A stretch of DNA of 64,000 bases from Uloborus plumipes (GCA_038373865.1 JAXGGA010000494.1:1-64000); one strand, 5' to 3'; positions 36,340 to 49,230 are shown, numbered from the stretch's first letter. Numbers and translations: made by a program. The notes: generated by a model from the sequence alone, not told the origin.

Positions 36340-39164
36340 TATTTTATAATTCATCGTGTGAATATTATTTAGTGTGTTGCGAGTTTCTAATAAATGTTTA
36401 TCGCATTTAGTGCATGATTCATCGAACTTAATATACAGAGTAAGCGGCTCTGGAAGTTTTCTAAGAAACACAAAGTAGCCCGCCATGCTGAAATAGCTGC
36501 TGTACCAAGGTAATTTTTTATTCTGTACCACTTTTACAATCAAGGAATATTGCATTAGAAAAAGAAATTTTACCAAACTCAACTATTGTCCCATCTCTGT
36601 AGCGAAAATATTAATTTGACTAAGTGAATTCGGACGTATTTATTAGCGTAGAAATCACTATTTATACATTATTTAATAACTAAACTTCCGTAGCCTGCCG
36701 ATAAAGGAAAAGTCGTCGTTCCAAGTACTTGGAAATCCCGGGCAGTCCAATTTATTAAATATGAAATAAAAAGTTTTTGAAAAATGATTCAAAATGAAAA
36801 ACTGAACAAGACATTGATTAATATGAAGAAAAAAAAAAGAAAATGATTATCTAAAGGAGTAAATAATTTTAATATTTGGTCATAGAATTTTGCTTCTGCT
36901 TCTCATTGCTCTGCCATGAACTCTGCTCCGAAAAAATCTATTTTTTTTTTCCTTCAAGTTTACTTGTTCTAAATATTTAAGTGTTTTTTTTTTTTTAAGT
37001 TATCTTGGGTAATCCGCAACCCGGCTTAAAAGATGGTTCTTATAGAAAACTATCTAAACTCTTCCAAGTTGTAAAAATATCTAGCCTCATAACATACACG
37101 CTTCCAGCAAAATATATTCACCCACATTTGCTCTAGGATAAATATAATCTTTCTTACAGCAAATAACCTTGACTGCGGAGAAAAACGAATGGATATATTG
37201 CGGATTCTCCCATTTCCTTCTTCTCCCGAACAAGATTAGGGGTGACAAATGTAAGGGAGCTACTCAACTCGATTTCGATTTCATGATGTTTGACATTGTC
37301 CTCTATTAGAAGTTGAGTGGATGCTGCTCGATTTCTCTTGTCAAAATGCTGTCATTCAACTGCAGTATGTTTTTATTTCTTTGGTATCGACATGGGGAGG
37401 TAAAATTAAAAAAAATTGACTTATAATGTTGATGCATAAAATAAGTAATGAAATATAAGTCATTGAAGCGTGAAATGTTGAAAAGTATTGCCAACACGTG
37501 TTTCGAGGTGACAGAGAATATCGTTTTCAATGATGAACAACGTTAAAAACAAAACTTATACTACCCTATTTCTTTTGGAGTCATTCCTTATGCAAACATA
37601 AAATAGGTAACACTCAAACTTGAAGATAATATTAGTAGTAACGGAATTTGGTAGTGGAGACTTAGTACACAACAACTGTTAACAGTTAAATTTTACCAAC
37701 TGATATAACACATTTTAATAAAACTGTTTTTGGGAGGAGTGCGCAAGGTTACTAATTCATTAAAGGGATGAGTTGGCAGAAAAAAAAAGCACTTGATGTA
37801 AACCATATAAAAATAAAAAGCTTATATTTTAACGACTAACTCTCTGAATCGAAAAATATAATGAGAATGCGATCGATGCTTGTAGCAGCTTTTATGTGAC
37901 ATTCTTAAGGCGGAATGTCAAAACCACTTGCTGTCGATGTGACTGCGGAGACCGAGCCTCGTGACAGTCCTGTTGCCTCAATCATTCTTCATTTTTTCCC
38001 TCCTTTCCCGTCTTCGCCAATGATCCTAATTGTGATGTATCAGTTACTAGACTTCTATGTTTATAAATTGTGTGTTTTTGGCAGATGTGGATGTGAATAT
38101 GTGCTTGGTTGGTTTCATGTTGACAAATGTGTATCAAGATAAATTAAAACTACCATTGCTTCAAGTGTTTCTGCCCTGAATATTTCACAAAATGTTCCCC
38201 AAAGCCGTTTAACAGAAATTCAAGGTAAAATAGTTTCCACATTTCGCAAATTCGGGTAATGACAACACATTTTGACTTCAACTAATTTTCAAGTCATCGT
38301 AATCTATAAAACTAATGATCTTTTTCAGTGGTAACAACTGCAAAAAGCGTTAGTAATCAATCAAGGAGTATTTAGTGCTTTTAATTTATTGTAATAGATG
38401 TTCTGAAGTCCTAACAATGTTTCAGACGCTTTTTTTAAATTAATATTTCTTCTGGCGAACATCACGAAAGCACAGAATCAGGCAGAAAACCTCCGACAGG
38501 CTCTTCTTTATGCGACTAAAACGAACTTTGCAAAGTAACAAAAAATGTTAAGTGAAGAATAATTTAGAACAGCTTTCTTTTTGCTTAAAAGAGCTAATAT
38601 TTAGAAAAAGAAACAGAAATTTTTAAACTCCGATCAGGGGAGAAACAGCTTTTTTTTTTTTGCGTTCCAATTTGAGTCCCAAGTGAGTTTTCACTAGTAT
38701 TTCAATAACTTGTCAAAAATTAATTTTCCCGAGAAACAAGCTAAGGTTTTGGTTTCATTTCGTCTAATAACATCAGGAGAAAAAAAAAATTCTTCAAAAA
38801 ATATTTTTATTACTTTTCAAAAATCAGATCGGTAACGTGTCCCCACTACTAAAGCTTAGCATGTGCAAAGAGGTCATGCGCACTTTCTAACTTCCCACCA
38901 AAACGCATTTACATAAAAAACGATTCCATTTTTAACCCTCTATTTATATTTTACTTTATGCTTGTTTTAATCGATTTCTGATTTTCTAGCCGATGCAAAA
39001 TAAACGTGTCCCTCAGTTCTGCCGTCAGAGCGGTAACAATTACTTCTGATTCATTTTTAGAGTCTCAAAGTCCTTTCCTGCAGAGATACTACGTGATACT
39101 GAGTAGCTAGTGTGATGTTTTATCGCATTGTAATTAAAAGTTTTCATTTCTGCATCTAAAATTA
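36340..39164. other. Non-coding stretch
   Basis: No recognisable gene. The forward frame 37915-38142 is in a slightly less AT-rich patch, but shows no domain and no splice context I can support. Confidence 0.35.
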
Positions 39165-39383
39165 TCTACTTATATTAAAAACTGAGTATCTAACTATCTT
39201 TCTATCTTTCTATGTCACGCTTATTTCTCCTGAACGCAAATGAACTGAAAGTCGAACCAGGTACCGATAGATAGGTAATTTTTCAGGCTTCATTAGTTTC
39301 AATCTATATGATTATACGATTTTAATTAGCGAAGATATCAATTAATAAGTAGTCAAGTTTAAAGCGATTAAGCCTAATAAATG

Positions 39384-39655
39384 TTTAAACGTCCAAGACA
39401 TTTATTTCCTACCGTTGCCATTTGAATAAAAACGTTAATTAAATTATTGAACTGTTTAAAATTCCAAGATATTTATTTCCTACCGTTGCCATTTTGAATT
39501 AAAACGTTAAATAAATTATTGAACTATTTAAAATTCCAAGATATTTATTTCTTTCCGTTGCGATTTTAAATTAAAACGTTAATTAAATTGAACTTTTTAA
39601 AATGAAAGAGTTATTTTTTTCCATTGTCATTTTGAATACGTGTTATAACACAGTT
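39384..39655 (+). repeat. ~71 bp tandem array in Helitron
   Basis: Three to four diverging units marked by TTCCAAGATATTTATTTCC and AAAACGTTAATTAAATT, beginning near 39391, 39463 and 39532. Confidence 0.85.
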
Positions 39656-39962
39656 CTAACAATTGTTTTTATTCTAATTATTAATGACATTTTTTCTCTG
39701 GTACCATTTTGAAAATGTGTTTTTAAATAAAATTGCAATTGCTGTTTTAAGAAGGGATTTTTTTTGGCTGCGATCCAAATATTAAAAGAACTTTTTCGTT
39801 TAGAATTTTGAAATTAATTTTACGGATATAATTGTTTTTGGAAAGGAATTTTATTTGTTATTTAGGGAGAGTGCTAAGTATGCGCTACTTGACATCGTCT
39901 TTATTTTTGAGGAAGCAAGTGCAAATAATTCGATTGATTCTTTGATGCAGGAAAGTTTTTTA

Positions 39963-40175
39963 GCGAGCCGCTTTAGCGGGGAGTAGTTTAATAAACTTTT
40001 CCTTGGTACTGTAAAGGCGAGCCGCCTTGGCGGCGAGTAGTTTATTGAAACTTTCCTCGCTAATGTAAAGGCGAGCCGCCTTGACGGCGAGTAAACTGTT
40101 TAAACTTTTCTCATTACTTTAAAGGCGAGCCGCCTTGGTGGCGAGTAGTTTTCTCAAACTGCCTTCACTACATTA
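39963..40175 (+). repeat. ~54 bp tandem array of GC-rich palindromes in Helitron
   Basis: Four units starting near 39963, 40016, 40071 and 40125. Each contains the palindrome GCGAGCCGCCTTGGCGGCGAG, which can form a strong hairpin, followed by an AT-rich spacer (AGTTTATTGAAACTTTCCTC). GC content is strikingly above the surroundings. Confidence 0.9.
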
Positions 40176-40206
40176 CAGCCCGTGCAACGCCGGGCCACGC
40201 AGCTAG

Positions 40207-40647
40207 TAGGTAATATTTTTTGAAGTGATTTTATAAAATGTGTATAATTTAAGTCATCAAATCGTTAACACACGCTAAAATGAGCAGTTTTTATTATTTT
40301 AAAAGTTGTTTTATGTATAAGTACATTCCTTAATTACAAGTGAAAAAACCATGTGTTTGATTTTGGTTTAGCGCGATAGCCTCAGCAATAAAAAAAATCG
40401 TCAGTTTGTCAGATTGGTAACAGTGAAAAATAACGAATATGTTACTGAACTGACTCTCACGTTTCAGAATTATTAAAAAGCAAAAACATAGGTTTTAGCC
40501 ATATATATTGAACATTTTTGTTCTTATAAAATGAAAAGTAATCAGTTTTAGTACAACTGCTTCATTTGTGGTTTGTATGACCTGACAATAGAAGTTAGTA
40601 AAATAAGAAAAATTGACACTTCAGAAATTTAGTTAATTAATATTATT

Positions 40648-40694
<47 letters not shown>

Positions 40695-40995
40695 TTGGTG
40701 CTTCAATTTCTCATAACTTGCTAAATAACTAGCATGCTAAATTTGAATTTCTGATCAAAAAATTAAATTTCCTGCAACTAATTAACGAAAAGCAAGCAGA
40801 AGAGTTGGGTGTTGAAAAAGTTGAAGTTGTGTGTTATTTTAAAACAAAACAAATGTTTTATTAGCTTGGATTTGGTAATCTCATAATTTATTTTATTTAA
40901 AAACCTTATCGCTCATTTTTAGTTCCAAGAAATGCTTCTTTATAATGAAATTTGATTTTGTAGCTAATATATATATATTTTTTAATATAACTATC
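40207..40995. other. Non-coding stretch with (TTTA)n
   Basis: Contains a (TTTA)n microsatellite at about 40644-40696. Nothing else recognised. Confidence 0.6.
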
Positions 40996-40999
40996 TTAA

Positions 41000-41516
41000 C
41001 CCTTCACTGTATTGTGTGCCAGATCTGGCACAAACCAAAAAAAACCTCATATATTCCTCTGATATTTAAATGCAGTTAAACTGAGCTTTGTGCCCCTTCT
41101 GGAACATTGCTACAAGAGTTTAGTGTGATTTTTATGCACTAGTTACTTGAACTAGTCTAAGTATTACAGTTCTTGCTTTTGAAAAATAGAGTGTCTGCCT
41201 TACGGTAAAAAGTGTGCTTAATCATTATTTCCTCTGTCCTAAATATGTTTAAATATATACTGTTGTACTTAGTGGCAAAAATTTGTTTGTTCCACTTATG
41301 GCACAAAACACAGTATAAGCACACAGCATTATTACACTTTTAAGTATAAGCACATACTATGTGCTTTGTGGCATATGTAGAACAAACAGTTAAAACATCA
41401 TTTTTGGTGCAAATTTTTAAGATTAATTTTTTTCTTCATTTTTCCTGAACTCAGGGCTATTTAAAGGTAACATATATTTTTTTTCATGAAAATATAAAAA
41501 ATCGTGCAGTGAAGGG
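41000..41516. mobile_element. piggyBac-like MITE, TTAA-flanked
   Basis: A 517 bp element between TTAA at 40996-40999 and 41517-41520. Ends CCCTTCACTGTATTGTG and, reverse complemented, CCCTTCACTGCACGATT share 11 terminal bases. Words like TGTGCCAGATCTGGCACA and variants of GTGGCA/TGCCAC repeat inside. No coding capacity. Confidence 0.78.
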
Positions 41517-41649
41517 TTAATTCTATGTTAAAAATACAAGGAAATATCATTTTTAACGATGTTAATGAAAACTGAAAGCATAAGCTCAGATATGTAGCTC
41601 ATATTAACATCAGATCTGTGACACTCATCAGATCTGTAGCGGCTTAAAA

Positions 41650-41940
41650 GTTTTTTAACAAAAACTATAACCAGGCTGAGAACCGGCCATCACAGGGGCA
41701 TGAAAATTGATGGACAGGGTAGAAGGATTTATAGAAACTGTTGCAATTGCCCAGATACACAGCTTACACCTTGTCATATCTTAGAGTGTCCAGCAATAAG
41801 TGCGAACCTCAGAGAAATTGGTGTATTACCGTCACTTATAGACCTTTATGACGATAACAACAAATCGCAAAAACAGTTATAAGGATCCATGGAGTTATTT
41901 AGTTCGGCTAAGTCATAGACACGACAAAAAAAATCTCGTT
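41650..41940 (+). pseudogene. Non-LTR retrotransposon C-terminus (5'-truncated)
   Basis: A forward reading gives RLRTGHHRGMKIDGQGRR and then a Cys/His cluster, CCNCPDTQLTPCHILECPA. This is the zinc-finger-like end of a jockey/R1-type LINE polyprotein, just after the RNase H domain. It continues as IGVLPSLIDLYDDN to 41880. After a one-base frame shift it reads YLVRLSHRHD near 41895-41925. That order matches LINE tails I associate with spiders. Reverse transcriptase and endonuclease are absent, as in a 5'-truncated, dead copy. The open frame 41700-41882 is the intact part of this tail. Confidence 0.75.
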
Positions 41941-44869
41941 TAAAACAAACTCCGTGATTGTGTCTTTGTTTAAATTTTGTAAATTCCTATTAAAACAAAT
42001 ATTTGTTATTGCACTATATTTTACGTGAAACGGTCAATAGTTAGATTATCTATCCAAAACTGAATATTACATGTCATTGTATCGATGACGCAATCATAGT
42101 GATTTTGCCGCATATTTAAATTCATAAACCATATCGTTCAAAAGTTAAAGAAAGTTAAAGCAATTTCATGCACAGTTTTACTGCTTATCTTTAGTATGAG
42201 CTATCCATTCACATTACCCAACCAAAATGATATGTTAATTATTTGAAAACGTTTTCTTCCATTCTAAATAGTTGCCGGATTAACGAATGCATTTCTTGTG
42301 CACGAAACAAAGACAGTCTGTTATCTCAAGAGCCATTCTTGAAGAGCACACAGTCCACTGTCAACACAGAGTACACAAGTTTGAGCACTCCAGTTACAGG
42401 CTTCCCCCAAAAATTTAATGATGAGAAACTAAAACTGTGAGAATGGGGAAAATTGTTTCAAGAGTGATTCTTAGGCTGGAACACGCATGGGGCCATTCCC
42501 TGTGTTTAATAGCTTGTCTAGACTTTGGAATTCATTGTTCAGTTGGTGGAATTTAATTAGCTTCATCTTGAAATCATTTGAGATTCAACGACGCCATTGT
42601 GAGTCGTAAACTCTTTGTGATTTCAGAATCTGTGTTTGTAGTTTCTATAAGCAGCATATTTGCTGAAACAAATGCGGGTTGGTTTGGAAGAGGTTTAAGT
42701 TTTTATCAACAAAGGTTACATTTGGATGGAATAAATGACCTGAGTATTATTATAATGGTTAAAGTTTTCAGTTATTACAAATAAAAGTTGAATGAAAGAA
42801 AACTTTTTTTTATGAGTTTTGGTAATTTTATAAAACAGAATAAGATTCGAAAAAAATCTAATGATTTTTTTCCTAATTATATTTTGATTTTGTAGCTGTT
42901 TATACTATGTTTAGGCGATTTCAAGGACACTTTACTAAATTTGCAGAAGTTAACAAGCCTTGCTTGCTGTAATGAAGGAAATCTTGCTTTGAATTGTGCA
43001 ATTTTCAATTTCTATTCAACAAATACCGTTAACTTTTATATCATTAACAGGCAGCTTTTTATTGCTTTAGTATATTCGAAGGAAAGGATTTCAACCAATC
43101 AGCTATTTTTTTATTCGTTTCCACTAATGTCCTATGAAAATGTTTTTCACTAAACAAAGCAAGTGACCTATTATAGTTACATTTACATTACTTGCTTTTT
43201 AAAATAAATTTAAATTCAAATATGTTCTCTAAACAGTAGAAATCTAAACATTTCTGATATGTTTATCAAAATGAACAAAAAAAGTTGGGATGTCAGCAAA
43301 AAAAAATCCTTCCACCCATAAATTTCAATAAATAAAATGACCTGTTCACCATTAATGGATTAACTTTATCTTAATAACGAGAATGAATATTAAATGTGAC
43401 AGTATTATATATCAATACCTGTATTAAAATTTATTCGGCCTCCTTCTTTTTCATTTTCACAAAAAGAATTCCGCTTGAAATTGATTTTCTGTCTTCTTTA
43501 AATGGTTCATTACGAGAATTTCAATGTGTAGTTTAAATTGTAAGCTTAAACATTTTTTTAGTGTGTAATACTTTTATGTGTCAAAATAATTTACCTTTTA
43601 AAGAAAAAATTATTTCAACGGTATTCATTTTTTTTTTTTACAAAAATTCTGAATTATATTCCGTCTAAGAGAAATATTATTCACTTCTAAGTATTTAAAA
43701 TGTTTTGTTTCCAGTATTACATTATTGCAGCAATGCATAGCGACAGAAGTGAAATGTTTCCTTACATGTCCAAAAATGTCACATTTCGTGCAATAACTTC
43801 ATAATGTTTGCATAATGCATTTAAATGCTTCATAACGCCTGGTATTATTTGTCATTTGTTTTTTATTACAGATATTTTTTTTCTTATTTATTTTCATTTT
43901 AATATATGATTACCTGCATTAACTATTCAAAGTATTGAATCTTGATTAGACATCTTCAGAAAAGAAAATTTGTCACGGTTACATTCGAATAACGTAGCAC
44001 TGCACTTGTTTTCAGTTTAATGGTCATTTAAACATATCTTAATTGAAAAAATTCTGCTTACTTTTGAAATTTCAAATCAAATAAAGTAGATAAAATCTTG
44101 ATTAAAAGAAAATTTTCTGGAAAACTATTAAAAAACTAAGCGTTCCCTCCTTCCCCTCTTTTCCTTTTCGTGTTTTTAGAAAAAATAAATTCAAACGATT
44201 CTTTGTCGTAAGAATAATGTAATAAATACACTTGAGTTTTCTTCCAGATTTTGCAAACGATTTCCCCCTATCAGGAGTGACTCCGTTAGTGAGTTGTTCT
44301 TAACAGCATTTTTTCTTTCTCTTGATGTGAAGAAAATTCCGCCAAACCCAGCTAGGATGCGTAATAAGACATCCGATTTTTTTTTAACCAAATAGAATAA
44401 AGGCTTAGATTTTTTATTTTTGAACTAGTGGGCTACACTACCGTGCTAAGCACAAAAGTCGTATCTATACATTTTAACAAAATTGAGTTAGAGCCACCAA
44501 GTGACTCTTTATGAAGAATTTCTCTAAATATTAAATTATATCATCATCTTTTGAGAACGGGAAATATTTTTTAAAAAATTCTGGAAAAGTTTAATCCGAA
44601 TCAAATACATGGTGGCGTAAAACTATAAAGAGTAATATCTCAGTTTAAGCTAAACTGCAGATACCACTTTTGCGCTTATATTAGCCCAGGCAGGTACAGT
44701 CAAAAGGTCAAAATATAACAATTATAAGCCATTCGGTGAAATTTCGTTGATTTTAAAACTAATTATTACTTTAAAACTATTATATTTAAACAAAGTACAT
44801 TTTAAAAACTACTGAAAGTGAAGTAACGTAAGACAGCCATACGTAACATTACGAACTCATCATAAAACT
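41941..44869. other. AT-rich non-coding stretch
   Basis: Forward frames at 42243-42440, 42578-42784 and 42941-43153 and reverse 44191-44391 show no motif. The first 100-200 bases may be the 3' untranslated part of the LINE fragment. Confidence 0.35.
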
Positions 44870-44915
44870 TTAGTAGCCCGGTCAAAATAGACATTCGAGT
44901 TCGGAAAAATTCGCA

Positions 44916-45335
44916 TAGAGCTGAAAATTGGTACAGACCTTAAGAACATCATTATAAGTGAAATCTCAAAAGTCCTGATGAATCCCGGTGGAGCTAAAAA
45001 TTTTATTCAAGGTCAAAGGTCAAAATTGAATTTTTTTTTTTAAATTGAAAAAAAAAATCGTACGGTGCTAAAAATTGGTACAGACCTTAAGTACATAATT
45101 ATAAATGATATATAAAAAATTTGAATCGATCCCATTTGAACTAAGCATTTTATGGAAGGTCAAAGGTCAAAATAAGCAAAAATAAATAAAAACTAAATTA
45201 AAAAACCAAAAAAATTCGCAGAGAGCTAAAAATTCGCACAGACCTAAAATACATCATTATAAACGAAATATCAAAAATTCCTATTGATCCCACTCAATCT
45301 AAACATTTTATGCAAGGTCAAAGGTCAAAAAATCC
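44916..45335 (+). repeat. ~130-150 bp subterminal array, left end
   Basis: Three units (about 44916-45028, 45047-45175, 45212-45332). Each contains AAAATTGGTACAGACCTTAA or a variant and ends in AAGGTCAAAGGTCAAAA. The first unit is part of the terminal inverted repeat; the others have diverged. Confidence 0.9.
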
Positions 45336-46054
45336 CTTTTTTTTTTGTTTGCACAAACGTTAAGTGTTATCATAAAAAAGTGCATATAAAATTTGTACGT
45401 TATTCAGTATGTTCAAAAGAAGTATTTATATCAAGTTCAATTCTATCGAGTCCAGATTATGTGAAATTAACAACATTAATATTACATCCCCCCCGTTAAT
45501 GGATAAGATGCCGCTCTAAAGCAAGTGCAAAATATTTTTTTTAAGTATACTATACATTATTCCCTCTTTTTAGAATATATTTTTCATTCAACATAACTTT
45601 AAATGCATGCACATTATTTATTTAGGATAAAGAATAAGAAAATATTCTTACTTATTTCAGTAAAAGAAACACGTCTTTTAAGATTTTAATATAACTTTTC
45701 CTCTCAGTCAAACATCACCAATTAGTTGACAGTAAGATTTTGGAATCCATGCAGCCATTTAAAGATGATTCTTGCACTCATTTACAAGTCTCTTATATGC
45801 TTCACATGACCAAAAAGACATAAATAAGAAAAAAAGACTTTTGTGGTATTTTGAAACCAAAATATCGCTATTTAAAGTAGGAGTCCTATTCCTATATGAG
45901 GTGCAGAATGACGACAGAATGAATGACACAAATATTATCAAACATATTTCTATTTCTTTTAAACATATGTTTTGATGATACTTCGAACTCTTGATTATCA
46001 TACAGTTTAGTATTTATTTATTTTTTTTTAAATGCGTTTTAAATTTCCTTCCAG

Positions 46055-47470
46055 CTCTTGTCACCACTTACATCTTCTTCACCAATATCATCGTCATCAG
46101 CATTGATTGCATTTGATTCCACATTGGAGCACGACTGTCCTAGGCAATTACTGCAAATTTTTGAGCAAAACAATCCGACTCTTCTGCAGCCATAATTATG
46201 ACTGCATCCCTTCTTTCAATTGCAAAAAATAGTATGGAGAAGTTTTCCTGGAGCGGGTGTCAGTAGAGTCTGAATTGTGGCTCCAAAACATTATCTTTCA
46301 GGATCCATCCCCAGTTTTCAGGGTCTAGCTATATTTGTACTTCGTAGTACACACGATATAAATGTTGATATGCAGCAGCAGATGTTGGAGGAAAACAGAA
46401 TAATTGAACAGGTTTATTGTTACGTGTATTTTTCACAAAACAAGAATACCTGTACTTGTCAAGGGAATCGTCATTTTTGGAACTCCATACATAGCAAGAA
46501 TAAAGCGAATTCCATTTGTGAGAATGATATCGGGAGAACAGCTGATATTTTTGTAAACTTCAGGGCAATGAATTAAATCCTGATTTTTTCAAGTAATTTA
46601 AATATTTTCGTTTTGCCTCGCTTGTAAAACGCTGACGTAGTATCACATCCAGTTACTGCATGTAAAAATAAGATATGATCTTGACACTTTGGATATGAAG
46701 TTAAACTTTGTGATGAGTACAGTTTTGCTTCTTTTCCAGTTGTACTAGGCTTAAAAAGTAAATAATTCTGTCAGTAGGAGCTCTTGCAGTCAGTATCATT
46801 AGCAAATCAACATCTTCAGCAACAATAATAGTGATATTTGTGTTGAAATTTTCTAAAGCTGATGTTCTAATAATTGAAACACAATTATTAGAACGTCAGC
46901 GTCGTTATTGGCTTGCTTCACAGAAATATGAGCAGCTATTAATTTTTCTGAAAGCATTGAAATAAACCGAGACTTGTTATGTGTGTTGGCAAGAAATTGC
47001 TCCTGGTTTATTGGAGAAGTTATAAATCTGTTAAAAAGAACGTCAGAAGATGGAGATATTTTACTTATCCGACGTCGTTGCTCTGAAACTTTGATATTCT
47101 TAGCATTATCAGAATATCCATCGTACTTTTCAAAAATTGCATCGAATTTTTCATCTGGATCCCATACAACGCGATGTAAAAGGTATCCATCATCGATGAT
47201 ATAAGTAGTATCTTCTTTATCGATTTCAACATGTACTCATTGAAAGCAATCATAAATGGCTGATTTTTGTGTTTCACGCATTCCAATTGCATCGAAGAGT
47301 GATAATGGATAAGGAGCCAATTCATACTTGAAAAATGTTTAAAGCTCATCGTCCAAATACTTAAAAATAGACATTCGTTGAAACAGTAAGACAGGATCTA
47401 TTGGTACCTTTTCATCGTGAATTTTTTAGAGCTACTGACGGTTAAAAGGAGAACTTTATCAACACGTTTC
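46055..47470 (-). pseudogene. Transposon-borne protein with FEN1/XPG-like features and Cys-rich tail (broken)
   Basis: Reverse-strand pseudogene, in order: VPIDPVLLFQRMSIFKYLDD (47347-47410); YELAPYPLSLFDAIGM (about 47270-47330); YIIDDGYLLHRVVWDP (about 47155-47205); KYDGYSDNAK with SEQRRR (about 47080-47135); NKSRFISMLSEKL and VKQANNDADVLI (about 46890-46985); TIIVAEDVDLLMILTA (about 46785-46840); ILFLHAVTGCDTTSAFYKRG (about 46610-46675); WGWILKDNVLEP (about 46270-46320); then a Cys-rich tail CSKICSNCLGQSC and an acidic end (46060-46190). Several frameshifts and stops. I recognise this order from uncharacterised repetitive arthropod proteins. The DGxxLLH, 'DGY...RRR', 'GEDxDLL' and 'GCD...KxKxxKLL' blocks resemble XPG-N/XPG-I and helix-hairpin parts of FEN1-type nucleases; that link is inference. 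The role in transposition is unknown. Confidence 0.65.
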
Positions 47471-47589
47471 AATTTAATATTGTTGAAGGAAAACGCCTCC
47501 ACTCACCCCCGAATGTAACTTGACTCTCTCATAGAGGGGGGATGAATCATAGGAGGGGATAGGCGTAGCGGTCAAGTTGGGGAAAGTGT

Positions 47590-49230
47590 TTCTCGAGGTC
47601 ACATGAAAACTGCGATGTCTCTTGAATGTTATTTTGTATGGGGAGGTGGAGGAAGGGGAGGAGGGGCATATTGAGATAATTTTTTTTTTATGCCAAGGGT
47701 TGATCCGCCTCTAAATCCACGCTTGTTTGTACATAATTGTATACTTTACAAACTTTGCATCCTCCACTTTTAAGACACTTACCATTCAAGTGATATTTGT
47801 GAAAAATTTATTTTTGAGCTTTAACCTTGAATAAAACGTTCAGTTTCACTGGGATCTATTGGAAACTTTTGACATTTCGTTTATACAATGATGTCCTTAA
47901 TTATTTGCATGTTAATTTCATCGTCAAAGTGAAATACGTGGACACTAATAAGGGGGAGATTGGGTGATTTTTTTCGAAATTTGAGTCACCGAACTGCAGT
48001 TCTAGGCTTTATTTTATCACTTTTGGGGGAGGGGGGGTGACTCCACGACCCACCCACTGAATACCCATTTATTTGTGCATAATTGTATAATTTTCAAACT
48101 TTGTCACCCCTATTTTTATAATAACACTTACCGTTTAAGAGATACTAGGTGACCCGTGCGGAATTCCGCAAGAAAAAAAAAACTCTAAACTTAAAATTTA
48201 ATACGACAATTTTTATTGGCTTCATTTGCACAACATCGCCATCTACTGCCGTCGTTCTGACAACTTTTCAAAGAGATCAAAGACTCGTTCACTTTTACAA
48301 CTACTACAAAATTGATACCCTATATTAAAATCAAATACCCAAGGCTACTACTAAACTAAATACTAACGTTATCGCAAAACTACCATAGTATTTTGAAACA
48401 ATAAAAGTTACAATTAAGGTTTACCGAGCTAAGCCTTGGCTTGAAATGTCGCACTTAAAATTGATTTGAACAACAATGTAACGATTTTGACAGTTGAGCA
48501 AAAAATTTAACTTTTTCAAACTTCAATCGCTTATAAGTCGCTTAAACGTGGATTTTCGAGATTCTCGTTACGCGGCGCTAGCGGAGAAACGTTCTAAAGA
48601 ACGCATTTTTTTTAATCTTTCGAATGAAATCAAAATGGAGACGATTCGACAATTATTTCGCTAGATAGAGTCAATTTTGTGCCCAAAAATTGAAGTTCGA
48701 ATAAAAAACGAACCGACACTTTTTAGAGGGTGGGTCTAATTTTCGTCAATAGCCCGCGGGATAAGCTTCAAAATCATAAATTTTCTTGCAATTCGATAAA
48801 GAAATGAGCGAGTTTCGACCGGGTATAGGATTCGGCTTAGAGAAATAATATATGGAGATTAGGGAAAAATCGATTTTGACATTTGACCTTGAATAAAATT
48901 TTTAGCTCCACCGGGATCGATGGGGACTTTTGACACTTCACTTATAATGATGTCTTTAGCAACACTTATGTTAATTGCATTGTCAAAGTACCAAATTCGA
49001 GTAAAAATAAGGGGTCTGAAGAGAATTTTTCGAAATTTATCTCCCCAAATGCCTTTTTTAGCTATTAGGGGGGATTTAGGGGGGAGGATATGACCCCCGT
49101 GACCCATATTCGGAATCCCCACTTATTTGTACACAATTGTATACTTTTCAAACTTTGTAACCCCTATTTTGTCGCTTCCAATTACCGTTTAAGAGATATA
49201 TGTGAAAAATCGATTTTTTGACCTTTGACC
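47590..49230. repeat. ~340 bp tandem array, right end
   Basis: Three units marked by TTTGTACATAATTGTATAC-like words at about 47722, 48069 and 49122. Spacing is 347, then 1053 bp, which becomes 339 bp after removing the 714 bp Helitron at 48145-48858. Each unit holds GACCTTGAATAAAA and TATAATGATGTCCTTA words, the reverse complements of the left-end units. Confidence 0.87.
48145..48858 (-). mobile_element. Non-autonomous Helitron nested in array
   Basis: A 714 bp reverse-strand Helitron. Its 5' end reads TCTCCATATATTATTTCTC and its 3' end has the perfect hairpin GCGGAATTCCGC followed by ACGGGTCACCTAG and T. Removing it rejoins GAGATA with TTAGGGAAAAATCG, matching the neighbouring unit GAGATATATGTGAAAAATCG at 49192-49213. 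It therefore inserted exactly between A and T, as Helitrons do. No Rep/Helicase gene. Confidence 0.9.

Larger units (their letters stand above)
39165..40206 (+). mobile_element. Complete non-autonomous Helitron with internal arrays
   Basis: A 1042 bp element. It starts TCTACTTATATTAAAAACTG after an A at 39164 and ends CTAG at 40203-40206 followed by T. The end carries hairpin GCCCG(TGCAACGC)CGGGC about 8 bases before CTAG. The 5' half matches the outer Helitron of copies A and B, while the 3' end matches the inner Helitron, so it is a chimera of the two. It contains a 71 bp tandem array and a 54 bp palindrome array. No Rep/Helicase gene. Confidence 0.9.

Noticed and set aside
37915..38142. 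75-codon open frame, possible exon
   Set aside because: No family resemblance; composition and length are compatible with chance.
33895..40175. Regular repeats that could suggest CRISPR arrays
   Set aside because: Units of 146, 71 and 54 bp are tandem without unique spacers, in a eukaryotic context inside transposons.
42243..43153. Three successive forward open frames as exons of one gene
   Set aside because: No shared motif, no coherent splice-site phase and AT-rich composition like the surroundings.
46974..47349. Forward frame 46974-47204 and reverse frame 47065-47349 taken at face value
   Set aside because: Both are out of frame with the conserved blocks of the reverse-strand pseudogene; the true reading frame is broken by stops and shifts.
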